Shown here piece by piece: positions 45,511-54,430 of a stretch of 64,000 bases of DNA. The notes beneath the pieces were generated by a model. It made no database searches. It had not been told where the DNA came from and was given only the letters and a program-made list of their open reading frames with translations. The translations under genes were made by a program, and so were the position numbers. The first letter of the stretch is position 1. Each line of letters opens with the position of its first letter. Source of the DNA: Roseiarcus sp963741405 (GTDB taxonomy: Bacteria; Pseudomonadota; Alphaproteobacteria; Rhizobiales; Beijerinckiaceae); the NCBI GenBank assembly GCA_963741405.1, contig CAVUHX010000051.1:124001-188000 (forward strand), in the 5' to 3' direction.

Positions 45511-46546
45511 TTAGCGGCGCAGGAGGCCGCGCTTGCCGAAGAGCGGCGCCTGGTGGGAGCTGCTTCCCTCGCTGTAGTAGAGGGCGATTCGGTCGACCTT
45601 GTCCTTCGAGCCGAAGATCAGCGGCGTACGCACGTGGATGGAGGCCGGCTTGACCTCCAGGATGCGATGAAAGCCGTCGATTGCTGCACCGCCCGCCTGT
45701 TCGATGAGGAAGGCGACCGGATTGGCCTCGTAGAGCAGGCGCAGTCGCCCGTGCTCGTAGCCCGGTCGCGAATCCTCCGGATAGAGGTAGACGCCGCCGC
45801 GCGCGAGGATCCGGTAGACGTCGGCGACTGTGGAAGCGACCCAGCGCATGTTGAAGTTGCGCCCGCGCGGACCTTCGTCGCCTTCCACGCAATCCTCAAC
45901 ATAGGCCCGCACCGGCTCCGGCCAATGACGGGAATTGGAGGCGTTGATGGCGAATTCGGCGGAATCGGCCGGGATTCGGAACCCGACGCACGACATACGG
46001 TAGCTGTTCGTGTCCGGATCGAGCGTCGCCTTGGAGACGCCCGCGCCGGTCGAGAAGACGATCGCGACGTGTGGCCCGTAGACGATGAAGCCAGCTGCGC
46101 GCTGTTTGACGCCAGGCTGAAGGAACTGCGACTCGCGGATCTCGCCGGGAGGCGCGTCCAAGACCGAAAAGAAAGTGCCGATGGCGATGTTGGCGTCGAT
46201 ATTCGAGGAGCCGTCGAGCGGATCGATCGCCACCAGCAGCGTTCCCTCCGGCGTCGATCGCCACCGGATCCTCGCGCTCCTCGGACGCGACCGCGCGCAC
46301 GCCGGCGCCTTTCAGGCCGGTGACGAACGCCTCGTCGGCGAACAGGTCGAGGGCCTTCTGCCCAAAGCCGTCGTGTGCGGGGCCGACTGCGGCGTCAAGC
46401 GCGCCAGCGAGCCTGCCGCGGCGGATGAGATGGACGAGAGGCAACGAGGCCTTGGCGAGCGCGCCGAGCACACGCGCGACGTCATCCCGCGCATTGACGC
46501 TCAGGAATGCGTCGAGATCCTCCCCGATCCTCGGCGTGCTCGTCAT
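45511..46546 (-). CDS. cbbF: Fructose-1,6-bisphosphatase class I (CbbF), one frameshift
   Basis: 344 residues after correction; the 1036 bp are one base over 345 codons. The start is ATG 46546 behind GGGAGG. The N-terminal frame (MTSTPRIGEDLDAFLSVNAR to ASEEREDPVAIDAGG) leaves frame at about 46243; dropping one base joins it to TLLVAIDPLDGSSNIDANIAIGTFF, the metal-binding DPLDGSSN motif. Later motifs: YVEDCVEGDEGPRGRNFNMRW and ARGGVYLYPEDSRPG. Reaction: fructose 1,6-bisphosphate to fructose 6-phosphate; it may also take sedoheptulose bisphosphate. First gene of the operon, divergent from cbbR. Confidence 0.93.
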
Positions 46547-46595
46547 TGGTGCCTCCCTCGCCCGCGCCGTTCGGGGCATTTGACTAATTCCTAAC

Positions 46596-46617
46596 TTATA
46601 TGAATGTTTGCATATAA
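46596..46617. promoter_or_regulatory. Candidate CbbR operator in the cbbR-cbbF intergenic region
   Basis: A perfect dyad, TTATATG (46596-46602) and CATATAA (46611-46617), with an 8-bp spacer. It lies in the AT-rich 128-bp gap between the divergent cbbF and cbbR starts. A second short dyad, TTAAGAAAATTTAA, is at 46646-46659. LysR-type regulators bind T-N11-A dyads in this position, and one can be read in the first site. Binding by CbbR is inference. Confidence 0.65.
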
Positions 46618-46674
46618 AAGAAACTGATTTAAATTTGGCCCTGTGTTAAGAAAATTTAAATACCGGGATATCTG

Positions 46675-47637
46675 ATGCGCAATTTCTCGTTCCGGCAGAT
46701 TCAAACCCTTCAGGCGATCGCCGAGGCCGGGTCGCTCGTCCAGGCGGCAGCCGCGCTCAACGTGACGCCGGCCGCGCTGACCGCCAGGGTCCGGAGCCTC
46801 GAGGACGCGGTCGAGCTGAAGCTTTTCGACCGGGCCGCGACGGGCATGCGCCTTACGAAGGCGGGCGAGGCCGCGCTCGAAGCCTCGCGCGGCGTCGAGC
46901 GGGCGATCCGGGATTTTACCGATACGATGCGGGCGCTCAGCACGGGAGAGGGGGGCAGGCTGTCGGTCGGCGCCGTGTCGACGGCGAAGTACTTTGCGCC
47001 GCGGCTGATCGCAGCCTTCATCGCGGCGCGGCCGAAACTCGATCTTCGATTCCTGATCGGAAATCGCGACGCAACGCTTGAGTCGCTCCGGAGCGGCGAC
47101 GTCGAGATCGCGCTTGCCGGACGGCCGCCGCGCGACATGGCGGTGGAAAACTTTCCGCTCGGGCCGCACCCTTACGTGCTGATCGCGTCGCCTGGGCACC
47201 GGCTGGCCAAGGCGCGGGGCCTCACCCGGGGCGATCTCGCGGGCGAACCCTTCCTTTTCAGGGAGAAGGGCTCGGGCACGCGATCGCTTTCCGACTTTTT
47301 CATCGGCGACACGCGGATCAGGCAGATCCCGATGGGCATGGAGCTCGGCTCGAACGAGACGATCAAGCAGGCGGTAATGGCAGGGCTCGGGATCGCGCTG
47401 ATCTCGGCCCATACGATCGCGGCCGAGGTCGAGACCGGGAGGCTCGCGTGTCTCGACGTCGAGGAACTGCCGATCGTTCGGCAATGGTTCATCACCAACC
47501 GGGCGGACCGAGCGCTCTCGCCGGCGGCACGCGCCTTCCGCGATTTCTCCGTCGCGCGCGGAGCTGAGTTCCTGCCGACGGTCAAGGGGTTGATCGAAGG
47601 GAAGCTGGTCGAACGCCGCAGGCGCCGCGCCCGATGA
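46675..47637 (+). CDS. cbbR: LysR-type transcriptional regulator CbbR
   Basis: 320 residues. The N-terminal winged HTH (FSFRQIQTLQAIAEAGSLVQAAAALNVTPAALTARVRSLEDAVELKLFDR) is followed by a periplasmic-binding-protein-like sensor domain with GVVSTAKYFAPRLIAAF-type sequence (AVSTAKYFAPRLIAAFIAARP), the CbbR-specific stretch. GIALISAHTIAAEVETGRLACLDVEELPIVRQWFITNR is also a CbbR mark. It normally activates cbb transcription in response to metabolites such as RuBP. Divergent from cbbF across the operator region. Confidence 0.95.
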   Translation: MRNFSFRQIQTLQAIAEAGSLVQAAAALNVTPAALTARVRSLEDAVELKLFDRAATGMRLTKAGEAALEASRGVERAIRDFTDTMRALSTGEGGRLSVGAVSTAKYFAPRLIAAFIAARPKLDLRFLIGNRDATLESLRSGDVEIALAGRPPRDMAVENFPLGPHPYVLIASPGHRLAKARGLTRGDLAGEPFLFREKGSGTRSLSDFFIGDTRIRQIPMGMELGSNETIKQAVMAGLGIALISAHTIAAEVETGRLACLDVEELPIVRQWFITNRADRALSPAARAFRDFSVARGAEFLPTVKGLIEGKLVERRRRRAR

Positions 47638-47826
47638 CGAGAATGCCGACTTATGCGCGTCCGCCGCTGTCTCCGTTCAGGCAGAGCTGCGCCTTCCGCC
47701 CGCCCCGGCGGCTTTCCGCCAGTGGGTCGAACAGTTCCGGCGTCTCTTGCGGGCTTGCTCGATGTGTCACGACCGCCTTGCTCATCCATGGACTCCAACG
47801 CGGGACCGCGGGCGCGGCCTGCGGCG

Positions 47827-48651
47827 TCAGCTCAGCGGGATCGTCAGGCGTTCGATGACCGGCGCCGTGTCGGGGCGCGTTCCGCGCCACCATTCGAAGG
47901 CTTTGGCCGCCTGTTCGACAAGCATGCCGACGCCGTCGGCGAGGCGCCCGGCGCCCGCCGACCGCGCCACCCTGAGGAACGGGGTCAGTCCTTTCCCATA
48001 GGCCAGTTCGTAACCGAGGCACCCGATCGAGAAACTCGCATGCGGTACGGGCGGCAATTCGCCAGCGAAGCTCGCAGAGGTCGCATTGATGACGAGATCG
48101 AACGGCGGCAGGCCGGCGAGGTCGTCATATCCCAGGCCCAGGATGTCGCCGTATGAGGAAAACTGCGCCGCCAGCCCGTGCGCCTTGTCGGGCGTCCGGT
48201 TGGCGATCGCGAGCGCCGACGGTCCCTCGGCAAGGAACGGAAGAATCGCGCCCCGCGTCGCGCCGCCGGCTCCCAGCAGCAGGATGCGTTTCCCCGCCAG
48301 CCGATAGCCGAGATTGCGCTTGATATCGTTCGTCAACCCGACGCCGTCGAAATTCTCCGCCTCGGCCCGGCCGGCATCGAATTTCATCGCGTTGACCGCG
48401 CCGGCGAGTCGGGCGCTTAAGGAAAGATCGGTCGCATAGGCGAAGGCGTCGAGCTTGAACGGCGCCGTGACATTGAGCCCGCGGCCGCCCTCGCGGCGGA
48501 ACTGATCGATCCGGCCTGCAAACCCGCCGACCGGTCCCTCGATCGCCCCATAGGCGAGGTCCTGCCCGGTCGCCTCCGCGAACATCGTGTAAATCAGGGG
48601 CGACTTGGTATGGCTTATCGGATTGCCGATGACGGCGTAAAAGTCGGTCAT
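47827..48651 (-). CDS. aroE: Shikimate dehydrogenase (AroE)
   Basis: 274 residues from ATG 48651 with GAGG 11 bases upstream; the frame continues upstream but has no family match there. Substrate-binding motifs: YAVIGNPISHTKSPLIYTMF and GLNVTAPFKLDAFAYA (catalytic Lys). NADP-binding motif: LLLGAGGATRGAILPFL, with ANRTPDKA next. DLVINATSASFAGELP and the C-terminal GVGMLVEQAAKAFEWWRG complete the enzyme. Reaction: 3-dehydroshikimate to shikimate in aromatic amino-acid synthesis. Convergent with cbbR; 190 bp between the stops hold no gene. Confidence 0.96.
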   Translation of the reverse strand: MTDFYAVIGNPISHTKSPLIYTMFAEATGQDLAYGAIEGPVGGFAGRIDQFRREGGRGLNVTAPFKLDAFAYATDLSLSARLAGAVNAMKFDAGRAEAENFDGVGLTNDIKRNLGYRLAGKRILLLGAGGATRGAILPFLAEGPSALAIANRTPDKAHGLAAQFSSYGDILGLGYDDLAGLPPFDLVINATSASFAGELPPVPHASFSIGCLGYELAYGKGLTPFLRVARSAGAGRLADGVGMLVEQAAKAFEWWRGTRPDTAPVIERLTIPLS

Positions 48652-48906
48652 TCCGCAACCTCGAGGCGCGCGCCGGGCGCCGACGCCTGGCGCAGCGCGA
48701 CGCCCAGACGGCAGAGACCCAGAGCATGCATGGTGGGGGAGGTAGGACTGCTCCGCACGAGACATATCAACAGATTAGCGGAAGGTGGGACTCAAAATTG
48801 GCCGTCGAAATCGCGGGTTTTAAGAGGTCTGGTCCCACTGCCAGTGCAGTTGTTTTGCAGTCGAAGTGCGGGTGTAGTGCGGGCGGTCTCGTCGATGGAA
48901 GTCGTC

Positions 48907-49110
48907 ATGACAGGTTACATTTACTCCGCTTTCAGCGGCGCGCTCGCCGCCTGGGCCGTCACCAGATTCGCCGTCGCGAAGGGCCGGTTTCTCGCCCATA
49001 AAGTCCAGATAGCATCGACCGTCGTCGAGGCCAAGGCGATGGCGACCATGGCCGACAAGGACGCCAAGTCGATCGCCAGCGCCGTACAGCAGGCGACCCA
49101 GAAGAAGTGA
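48907..49110 (+). CDS. Small hypothetical protein
   Basis: 67 residues from ATG 48907 with a GGAAG site about 7 bases upstream. The N-terminal third is mildly hydrophobic (YIYSAFSGALAAWAVTRFAV) and the rest is an alanine-, lysine-rich helix ending TQKK. No family was recognised. It sits between aroE and a decayed two-component locus, so it may itself be a remnant. Confidence 0.4.
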   Translation: MTGYIYSAFSGALAAWAVTRFAVAKGRFLAHKVQIASTVVEAKAMATMADKDAKSIASAVQQATQKK

Positions 49111-49169
49111 ACTTCATCGTAGGGCTGCTCGACGGCGTCACGGCGACCGTCTTTGTCATGCGCGCCTGT

Positions 49170-49350
49170 TCGACGCCGGCTGGATCACCGCCGCGCCGAC
49201 GGTTCGAGGGCTTCAGGCGCCGATTGCGCGAACGCCATGGCGAAGCGCGAGGCGCCCAACTCCTTGCGGAACTGCTGGCGGGACGAGTTCGGTGACGTGG
49301 GGCTCGTCATCCCCGACCAGGATCAGCGCGCTCATGCCGCCGCCCCCGCG
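49170..49350 (-). pseudogene. Remnant of a response-regulator gene
   Basis: On the minus strand an ATG at about 49338 begins MSALILVGDDEPHVTELV, the receiver start MSALILVVDDEPDV with changed residues. After one frame change it continues RQQFRKELGASRFAMAFAQS and APEALEP, which is again recognisable as this regulator type. The phosphorylated Asp region is missing. The frame changes and truncation show decay. Confidence 0.65.
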
Positions 49351-49379
49351 CGCGAGGACAAGGGTGAACTGGGTAAAGG

Positions 49380-49620
49380 CGCCCTATAAAGGTGGTCACC
49401 TCGATGGTTCGCCATGTTGCTTGACCACGATGTCGTGGCTCAAAGACAAGCCGAGCCCGATGCCCTCGCCCGCCGGCTTGGTGGTGAAGGACGGATTGAA
49501 CATCTTTGCTTTCACCAGCCGCGCGTTTTCCATCGCGATCACCGCCTGCAAAGGTCTGGATGATCCGGACTTGGCGCTGACTGTACGCTCCTGGTTCGCG
49601 CCGCGAGAGCACGAAAGCGG
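49380..49620 (-). pseudogene. Remnant of a GAF-type sensor histidine kinase
   Basis: Minus-strand pieces read YSQRQVRIIQTFA, then QAVIAMENARLV after a frame change. That is the end of a GAF domain as in LLQTFADQAVIAMENARL. It is joined directly to MFNPSFTTKPAGEGIGLGLS and LSHDIVVKQHG, the end of a histidine-kinase ATPase domain. The dimerisation box and most of the ATPase domain are deleted. A further piece (FTQFTLVL) lies in another frame just downstream. The response-regulator remnant follows, so this was a kinase-regulator pair. Confidence 0.7.
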
Positions 49621-49847
49621 CGATGATTGAACAGGGGAATCGGAGCATCGCGTCGATTTGGCGCGATGGCTGCCGCGCCCGGCGACAGCGCGCCCGGCGC
49701 AAGCCTACCGCAACCGCTGCCCCGGTTGGCGATGAGCGTTATTGGCGCAATCCGCCCGTTCACGAGAGCAACCTGGAACGGCGGCAAAGGGTGCCAAATC
49801 CAGCCCTCCAACAGCCGATCCGCCTGGGTGATCTCCCACAAACGGCA
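49621..49847. other. Gene-free stretch below guaD
   Basis: 227 bp between the kinase remnant and the guaD stop. An open minus-strand frame (49539-49841) is present, but nothing in it was recognised and it runs into the remnant out of frame. Confidence 0.4.
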
Positions 49848-51149
49848 TCAGCCCTTGCTCGGCGCGCCGGCGACATAGGTCTGGCGCACGGCGCGGTCAT
49901 CGCCCATCATCAGCAGCGCGAACAGTTCCGCGTCGAGATCACCCTTCGCCGTCTCCATCCGGTGCGCCATCGCCGGGGTCGCGCGCGAATCGAGCACGAC
50001 GAGATCGGCTTCCCTTCCGACTTCGATAGCGCCAATCCGGTCGTCGAGCCCGAGCGCCCGCGCATTGCCGAGGGTCATCCGATAGAAAGCCTGCGCGGCC
50101 GGCCAGGATTGCCGGTTGAGTTGCAGCGCCTTGTAGCCCTCGGCCGCCGTCCTCAACATCGAATAGCTCGTGCCCCCGCCGACGTCGGTCGCGAGCGCGA
50201 CCCGAACGCCGGCCTCGACCAGGCGAGCCTGATCGAACAGGCCCGAGCCGAGAAAGAGGTTCGATGTCGGACAGAAGGCGGCGACCGACCGGCTCGCCAC
50301 CATCGCCATGACTTCACTGTCCTTCAGATGGATGCAGTGGCCGAACACCGAGCGCGGCCCGAGCAGCCCCGCGCGGTGGTAGACGTCGAGGTAGCTGCTT
50401 GCGCCCGGAAACCGCGCCGCCACGAGCTCGATCTCCGCCTTGTTCTCGTCGAGATGGGTCTGGACGTAGGCCTCGGGGAATTCACGCGCCAGGGCGCCGG
50501 CGGCCTCCAGTTGCGCCTGGCTCGACGTCACGGCGAAGCGCGGTGTGATCGCATAGTCGAGCCGCCCCCGACCTCTCCAGCGCTCGATCAGCGCCTTGCT
50601 CTCGTCGTAGCCGCGTTGCGCGGTGTCGGTCAGCGCCTCGGGCGCGTCCCGGTCCATCATGGTCTTGCCCGCGATCATGCGGGCGCCGCGCCGCTCGGCC
50701 GCGGCGAAGAATGCATCGACCGACTGCGGATGGACCGTGCAATAGACCATGGCGGTCGTCGTGCCGCAGCGGGCGAGTTCGTCGAGAAAGAATTCGGCGA
50801 TCCTGGCGCAATGACCGGGATCGGCGAACTTCTGCTCTTCGACAAACGTATACTTGTGCAGCCAGTCGAGCAGTTGCGCGCCGTAGGAGCCGACGACCTG
50901 GGTCTGCGGATAATGGATGTGGGCGTCGATGAACCCGGGCATGACGAGGCAGCCGGAATGGTCGTCGACCGTCGCGCCGTCCGGGGCGCTCGCGAGAATG
51001 TCCCGAGCCTCGCCGACCGCCTCGATCCGCCCGTCCCGGGCAAGAACGGCCCCATCGTCGAGATAATGGCGGGCGGACAGCCCCGCTGTCGCGGGATCGT
51101 CGGTGAAGGTGAGGACACGGCCGCGAATGACCCGGGCGCTCTCGCTCAC
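49848..51149 (-). CDS. guaD: Guanine deaminase
   Basis: 433 residues. Amidohydrolase metal centre: LVMPGFIDAHIHYPQTQVVGSYGAQLLDWLHKYTF, an arrangement specific to guanine deaminase. Further ligands: VQTHLDENKAEIE, VFGHCIHLKD and ALATDVGGGTSYSMLRT. It converts guanine to xanthine. The start overlaps the puuE-uraD stop by 4 bp (ATGA), so the two are co-expressed in purine breakdown. The C-terminus (RQTYVAGAPSKG) is complete. Confidence 0.96.
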   Translation of the reverse strand: MSESARVIRGRVLTFTDDPATAGLSARHYLDDGAVLARDGRIEAVGEARDILASAPDGATVDDHSGCLVMPGFIDAHIHYPQTQVVGSYGAQLLDWLHKYTFVEEQKFADPGHCARIAEFFLDELARCGTTTAMVYCTVHPQSVDAFFAAAERRGARMIAGKTMMDRDAPEALTDTAQRGYDESKALIERWRGRGRLDYAITPRFAVTSSQAQLEAAGALAREFPEAYVQTHLDENKAEIELVAARFPGASSYLDVYHRAGLLGPRSVFGHCIHLKDSEVMAMVASRSVAAFCPTSNLFLGSGLFDQARLVEAGVRVALATDVGGGTSYSMLRTAAEGYKALQLNRQSWPAAQAFYRMTLGNARALGLDDRIGAIEVGREADLVVLDSRATPAMAHRMETAKGDLDAELFALLMMGDDRAVRQTYVAGAPSKG

Positions 51150-52567
51150 GGCAGAAGATCCTTGAGCCTCAGCGAAGCGATGCGGTCGATCTCGGCAAGG
51201 GCCATAGCGGTCTCGGCCTCCGGAACGTTGAGCAGTCGCTTCTCGAAGGCGGCGAGGATGTCGGCCTTGCTCCTGCCCTTGACCGCCATGATGAAGGGAA
51301 AGCCGAAGCGCGCCCGGTAGGCGTCGTTCAGCGTGGTAAAACTTGCGAGTTCGTCCGGGCTCAGATTGGCGAGGCCGGCGCCCGCCTGCTCCCGCGTCGA
51401 GTCCGCCGTCAGCGTTCCGGCGAGCGCGAGCTTTCCCGCGAGATCGGGGTGCGCCAAGATTAGCGCGCGCTTTTGGTCGTCGGCGCCTTTCGCGGCCGCG
51501 GCCGCCATTGCCTTCGCCAGGCCTTCAGCCGTGTCCGCTTCGGCGGTCAGTCCCGCGTCCCAGGCCGCCGCCGCGATCCAGGGAGAATGCTCGTACACGT
51601 CGCCGAAGCGCTCGACGAACAGGGTGCGTGTCAGCCGCGACGGCCGCCAGCCGCCGTTCGGCGGGTGCTTGCGGATCCAGTGACGCGCGATGTCGAGTCG
51701 TGTCGGCGTCCAGACGCGATCGTGGCCGAGGACGTAGTCGATGAATCGAGCCAGCGAGGCCGCCCTGCCCGGCCGGCCGACGAGGCGGCAATGCAGCCCG
51801 ATCGACAGCATCTTCGGCGCAACGTCGCCTTCGGCGTAGAGCGTGTCGAACAAATCCTTGAGATAGGCGTAGAACTGGTCGCCCGAGTTGAAGCCCTGCG
51901 GCGTCGCGAACCGCATGTCGTTGGAGTCGAGCGTGTAGGGCGTAATCAGCTGCGGCCCGCGCGGCCCTTCGAGCCAGTAGGGGAGATCGTCGGCATAGGA
52001 GTCGGCGCAATAGAGGAAGCCGCCTTCCTCCATTCCGAGCCGGATGGTGTTGAGCGACGAGCGGCCCTGATAAAACCCGAGCGGCCTCGACCCAGCCACT
52101 TCGGTGTGAAGCCGCACCGCCTCGGCGATGTGGCGGGCTTCGAGCTCGGGGGCCGTATCGCGGTAGTCGATCCATTTGAGGCCGTGGGTGGCGATCTCCC
52201 AGCGGGCCTCGTTCATGGCGGCGACCGCTTCGCGGTTGCGCGCCATGGCCGTTGCGACCGCGTAGACGGTGACGGGCACGGAGCGTCCGGAAAACATGCG
52301 GTGCAGCCGCCAGAAGCCGGCGCGCGAACCGTATTCGTAGATCAACTCCATGTTCATATGCCGCATGCCCAGCCAGGGCGCCGCGCCGACGATTTCCGAC
52401 AGAAAGGCTTCCGAGGACGCGTCGCCATGCAGGATGTTGTTCTCGCCGCCTTCCTCGTAATTGATGACAAACTGCACCGCCACGCGCGCCTTGCCGGGCC
52501 AGTCGGCGAACGGCGGCGTCCGTCCGTAGCCGACCATGTCGCGCGGGTAGTTTTCGTCGATCGTCAT
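51146..52567 (-). CDS. puuE: Bifunctional allantoinase (PuuE) / OHCU decarboxylase (UraD)
   Basis: 473 residues from ATG 52567 with AAGGGG next to it. The first about 310 residues are a polysaccharide-deacetylase-like allantoinase: YPRDMVGYGRTPPFADWPGKARVAVQFVINYEEGGENN, EIATHGLKWIDY and GFYQGRSSLNTI. The last 160 residues are UraD: LNDAYRARFGFPFIMAVKGRSKADILAAFEKRL is its signature. The decarboxylase acts on 2-oxo-4-hydroxy-4-carboxy-5-ureidoimidazoline to give S-allantoin, and the PuuE part opens it. Fusion of two successive steps is known in some proteobacteria. Coupled to guaD. Confidence 0.95.
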   Translation of the reverse strand: MTIDENYPRDMVGYGRTPPFADWPGKARVAVQFVINYEEGGENNILHGDASSEAFLSEIVGAAPWLGMRHMNMELIYEYGSRAGFWRLHRMFSGRSVPVTVYAVATAMARNREAVAAMNEARWEIATHGLKWIDYRDTAPELEARHIAEAVRLHTEVAGSRPLGFYQGRSSLNTIRLGMEEGGFLYCADSYADDLPYWLEGPRGPQLITPYTLDSNDMRFATPQGFNSGDQFYAYLKDLFDTLYAEGDVAPKMLSIGLHCRLVGRPGRAASLARFIDYVLGHDRVWTPTRLDIARHWIRKHPPNGGWRPSRLTRTLFVERFGDVYEHSPWIAAAAWDAGLTAEADTAEGLAKAMAAAAAKGADDQKRALILAHPDLAGKLALAGTLTADSTREQAGAGLANLSPDELASFTTLNDAYRARFGFPFIMAVKGRSKADILAAFEKRLLNVPEAETAMALAEIDRIASLRLKDLLP

Positions 52568-52696
52568 CCCCTTGCATCCTTCATATGCGCTCGAGCCGCC
52601 TTCCCGCGCGACGCTACGACAGGATTGCCGTTTGCTCCAGTCCGGCAAATGCTCCAGAAAGGGCTTGAACCGCCCGTCGCCATTCGAAGAGCACCG

Positions 52697-53497
52697 ATGA
52701 CCGACATTTCCCTTTTGTTCGAGCCGCCGTTTGCGCGCATCGTGCTCAACAGGCCGGAGCGCCGCAACGCGATCTCACGCGCCATGTGGCGCGCGCTCCC
52801 CGCGATCCGGACCGCGATCGAGGCGCGCGAGGACGCGCTGGTCGTGCTGGTGGAGGGCCAGGGCGGCCATTTCAGCGCCGGCGCGGACATTTCGGAATTC
52901 GGCGATGTTTACCGCGACGCCGCGGCCGCTCGCGATTACGGCGACGCCGTCCAGGACGGCCTCAGGGCGCTGATCGAGCTCGACCGTCCGTCGATCGCGG
53001 TGTTGCAGGGGAACGCGGTTGGGGGCGGCCTCGGTCTTGCGCTCGCCTGCGACCTGCGCTTCTGCGCGGCCGACGCCTATCTCGCCATCACGCCGGCGAA
53101 GCTCGGCCTCGTCTATGGCCACGCCGAGACGCGTCGTCTGGTCGAGCTCGTCGGCCCCTCGCGAGCCAAGGATCTCCTGTTCACCGGTCGGCGGATCGAG
53201 ACCGATGAGGCGCTTGCGATCGGGCTCATCGACCGCCGGATCGAGACCGGGCTGCACGATACGGCGCTCGGCTATGCGCGCGGCGTCGCCGACCTGAGCC
53301 AGGCGTCGATCCGGGGGGCCAAGCGGACGGTCGACGCCGTCGTCGCCGGCATGACCGTCGAAACGCCGGCGTTCCGCGCCCTCACCGAGTCAGCCGCCCT
53401 GGGCGTCGACTTTGCGGAGGGGCGCGCGGCTTTCGCCGAGAAGCGCGCGGCGAAGTTCTCTTATCGCGGCGCGACGCTCAAGCTCGCGCAAGGTTGA
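52697..53497 (+). CDS. Enoyl-CoA hydratase/isomerase family protein (crotonase)
   Basis: 266 residues. The oxyanion-hole segments are GHFSAGADISEF and LQGNAVGGGLGLALACDLRFCAADA. The acid-base Glu region (ITPAKLGLVYGHAETRRLVELVGPSRAKDLLFTGRRI) has EG replaced by GL-Y-GH-E-T; so the reaction (hydration, isomerisation or hydrolysis) is not certain. It is divergent from puuE-uraD with 129 bp between and lies upstream of the TSUP gene. Probably acts in acyl-CoA metabolism. Confidence 0.88.
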   Translation: MTDISLLFEPPFARIVLNRPERRNAISRAMWRALPAIRTAIEAREDALVVLVEGQGGHFSAGADISEFGDVYRDAAAARDYGDAVQDGLRALIELDRPSIAVLQGNAVGGGLGLALACDLRFCAADAYLAITPAKLGLVYGHAETRRLVELVGPSRAKDLLFTGRRIETDEALAIGLIDRRIETGLHDTALGYARGVADLSQASIRGAKRTVDAVVAGMTVETPAFRALTESAALGVDFAEGRAAFAEKRAAKFSYRGATLKLAQG

Positions 53498-53524
53498 CGA
53501 CCTCCCTTCGGCGAAGGTCCGCCC

Positions 53525-54310
53525 GTGTCGCCTTCTGTTTTGGCCCTTCTCGCGCTGGTCGGTTTCGGATCCGGCTTCGTCGATGCGATCGCCGGCGGCG
53601 GAGGACTGTTGACCCTGCCATCGCTCGCGCTTGCGGGCCTCGATCCGGTCGCGGCGATCGCGACCAACAAGCTCGCAAGCACCTTCGGCTCCGGTTCGGC
53701 GACGCTCGCGTTCCGGCGCGCCGGCAAGATCGAGAAAGGGATGGCGCCGTCGGCTCTCGCGGCCTGCGCCGGCGCGGCGCTCGGCGCATTGGCGCTGCCA
53801 TGGGCGCCGCGGGCGTTTCTCGAGGCGGCCCTGCCTGTCGTCCTCGTGGCGGTCGCGCTCTATTTCGCCCTCGCGCCGAACCTGACCGAAGCGCGACGCC
53901 ATGCGCGACTGTCGCCCGGCCGCTTCGCCTCGACCCTGGCGCCGGCCATCGGCTTCTACGACGGGGTGTTCGGCCCTGGAGCAGGTTCATTCTACATGAT
54001 CGGTTTCGTCGTCCTAGCCGGTTTCGGCCTCACCCGCGCCATGGCCGGCGCCCGTTTCGCCAATTTCGGCAGCAATGTCGGCTCGCTCGCCCTATACGCG
54101 CTGTCGGGGCGCATTGTTGTCGTCGCGGGGTTCGCCATGGGAGTCGGGGCGTTTCTCGGCGCCCGCCTCGGCGCCCACTCGGCCTTGCGGGCCGGGGCGC
54201 GTCTCGTGCGGCCGCTGATCGTCGTCGTGAGCTGCGCAATGGCGCTGCGCCTCATGGCGGCCCCGGGAGGGCTTCTGGCGGCCGGATGGAAATTGGTCCT
54301 CGGCGGTTGA
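53525..54310 (+). CDS. TSUP-family transporter (TauE/SafE type)
   Basis: 261 residues from GTG 53525. Two repeated halves of membrane helices: VLALLALVGFGSGFVDAIAGGGGLLTLPSLALAGLDPVAAIATNKLAS is the family signature (GxxxGxxxxIxGGGG, NK). The second half has TLAPAIGFYDGVFGPGAGSFYMIGFV, the G(F/Y)DGxxGPGxG motif. The family exports sulphite and related anions or sulphoacetate in some members; substrate unknown here. It follows the crotonase by 27 bp and may be co-transcribed. Confidence 0.92.
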   Translation: MSPSVLALLALVGFGSGFVDAIAGGGGLLTLPSLALAGLDPVAAIATNKLASTFGSGSATLAFRRAGKIEKGMAPSALAACAGAALGALALPWAPRAFLEAALPVVLVAVALYFALAPNLTEARRHARLSPGRFASTLAPAIGFYDGVFGPGAGSFYMIGFVVLAGFGLTRAMAGARFANFGSNVGSLALYALSGRIVVVAGFAMGVGAFLGARLGAHSALRAGARLVRPLIVVVSCAMALRLMAAPGGLLAAGWKLVLGG

Positions 54311-54430
54311 CGCCTCGAAAGCAGAGGGCTTATAAGCCTGCGATCCAGGCTGGGCCGCAACCCGGCCCATTCTTTTTTTGAGCGAACGCGCGCGGCAGCG
54401 CTCGGGCGCCGCACTTCAGGGAATCGATTT

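Noticed and set aside
49539..49841. Minus-strand frame of 100 codons below guaD
   Set aside because: It runs out of frame into the kinase remnant and nothing in it was recognised, so it is treated as non-coding.
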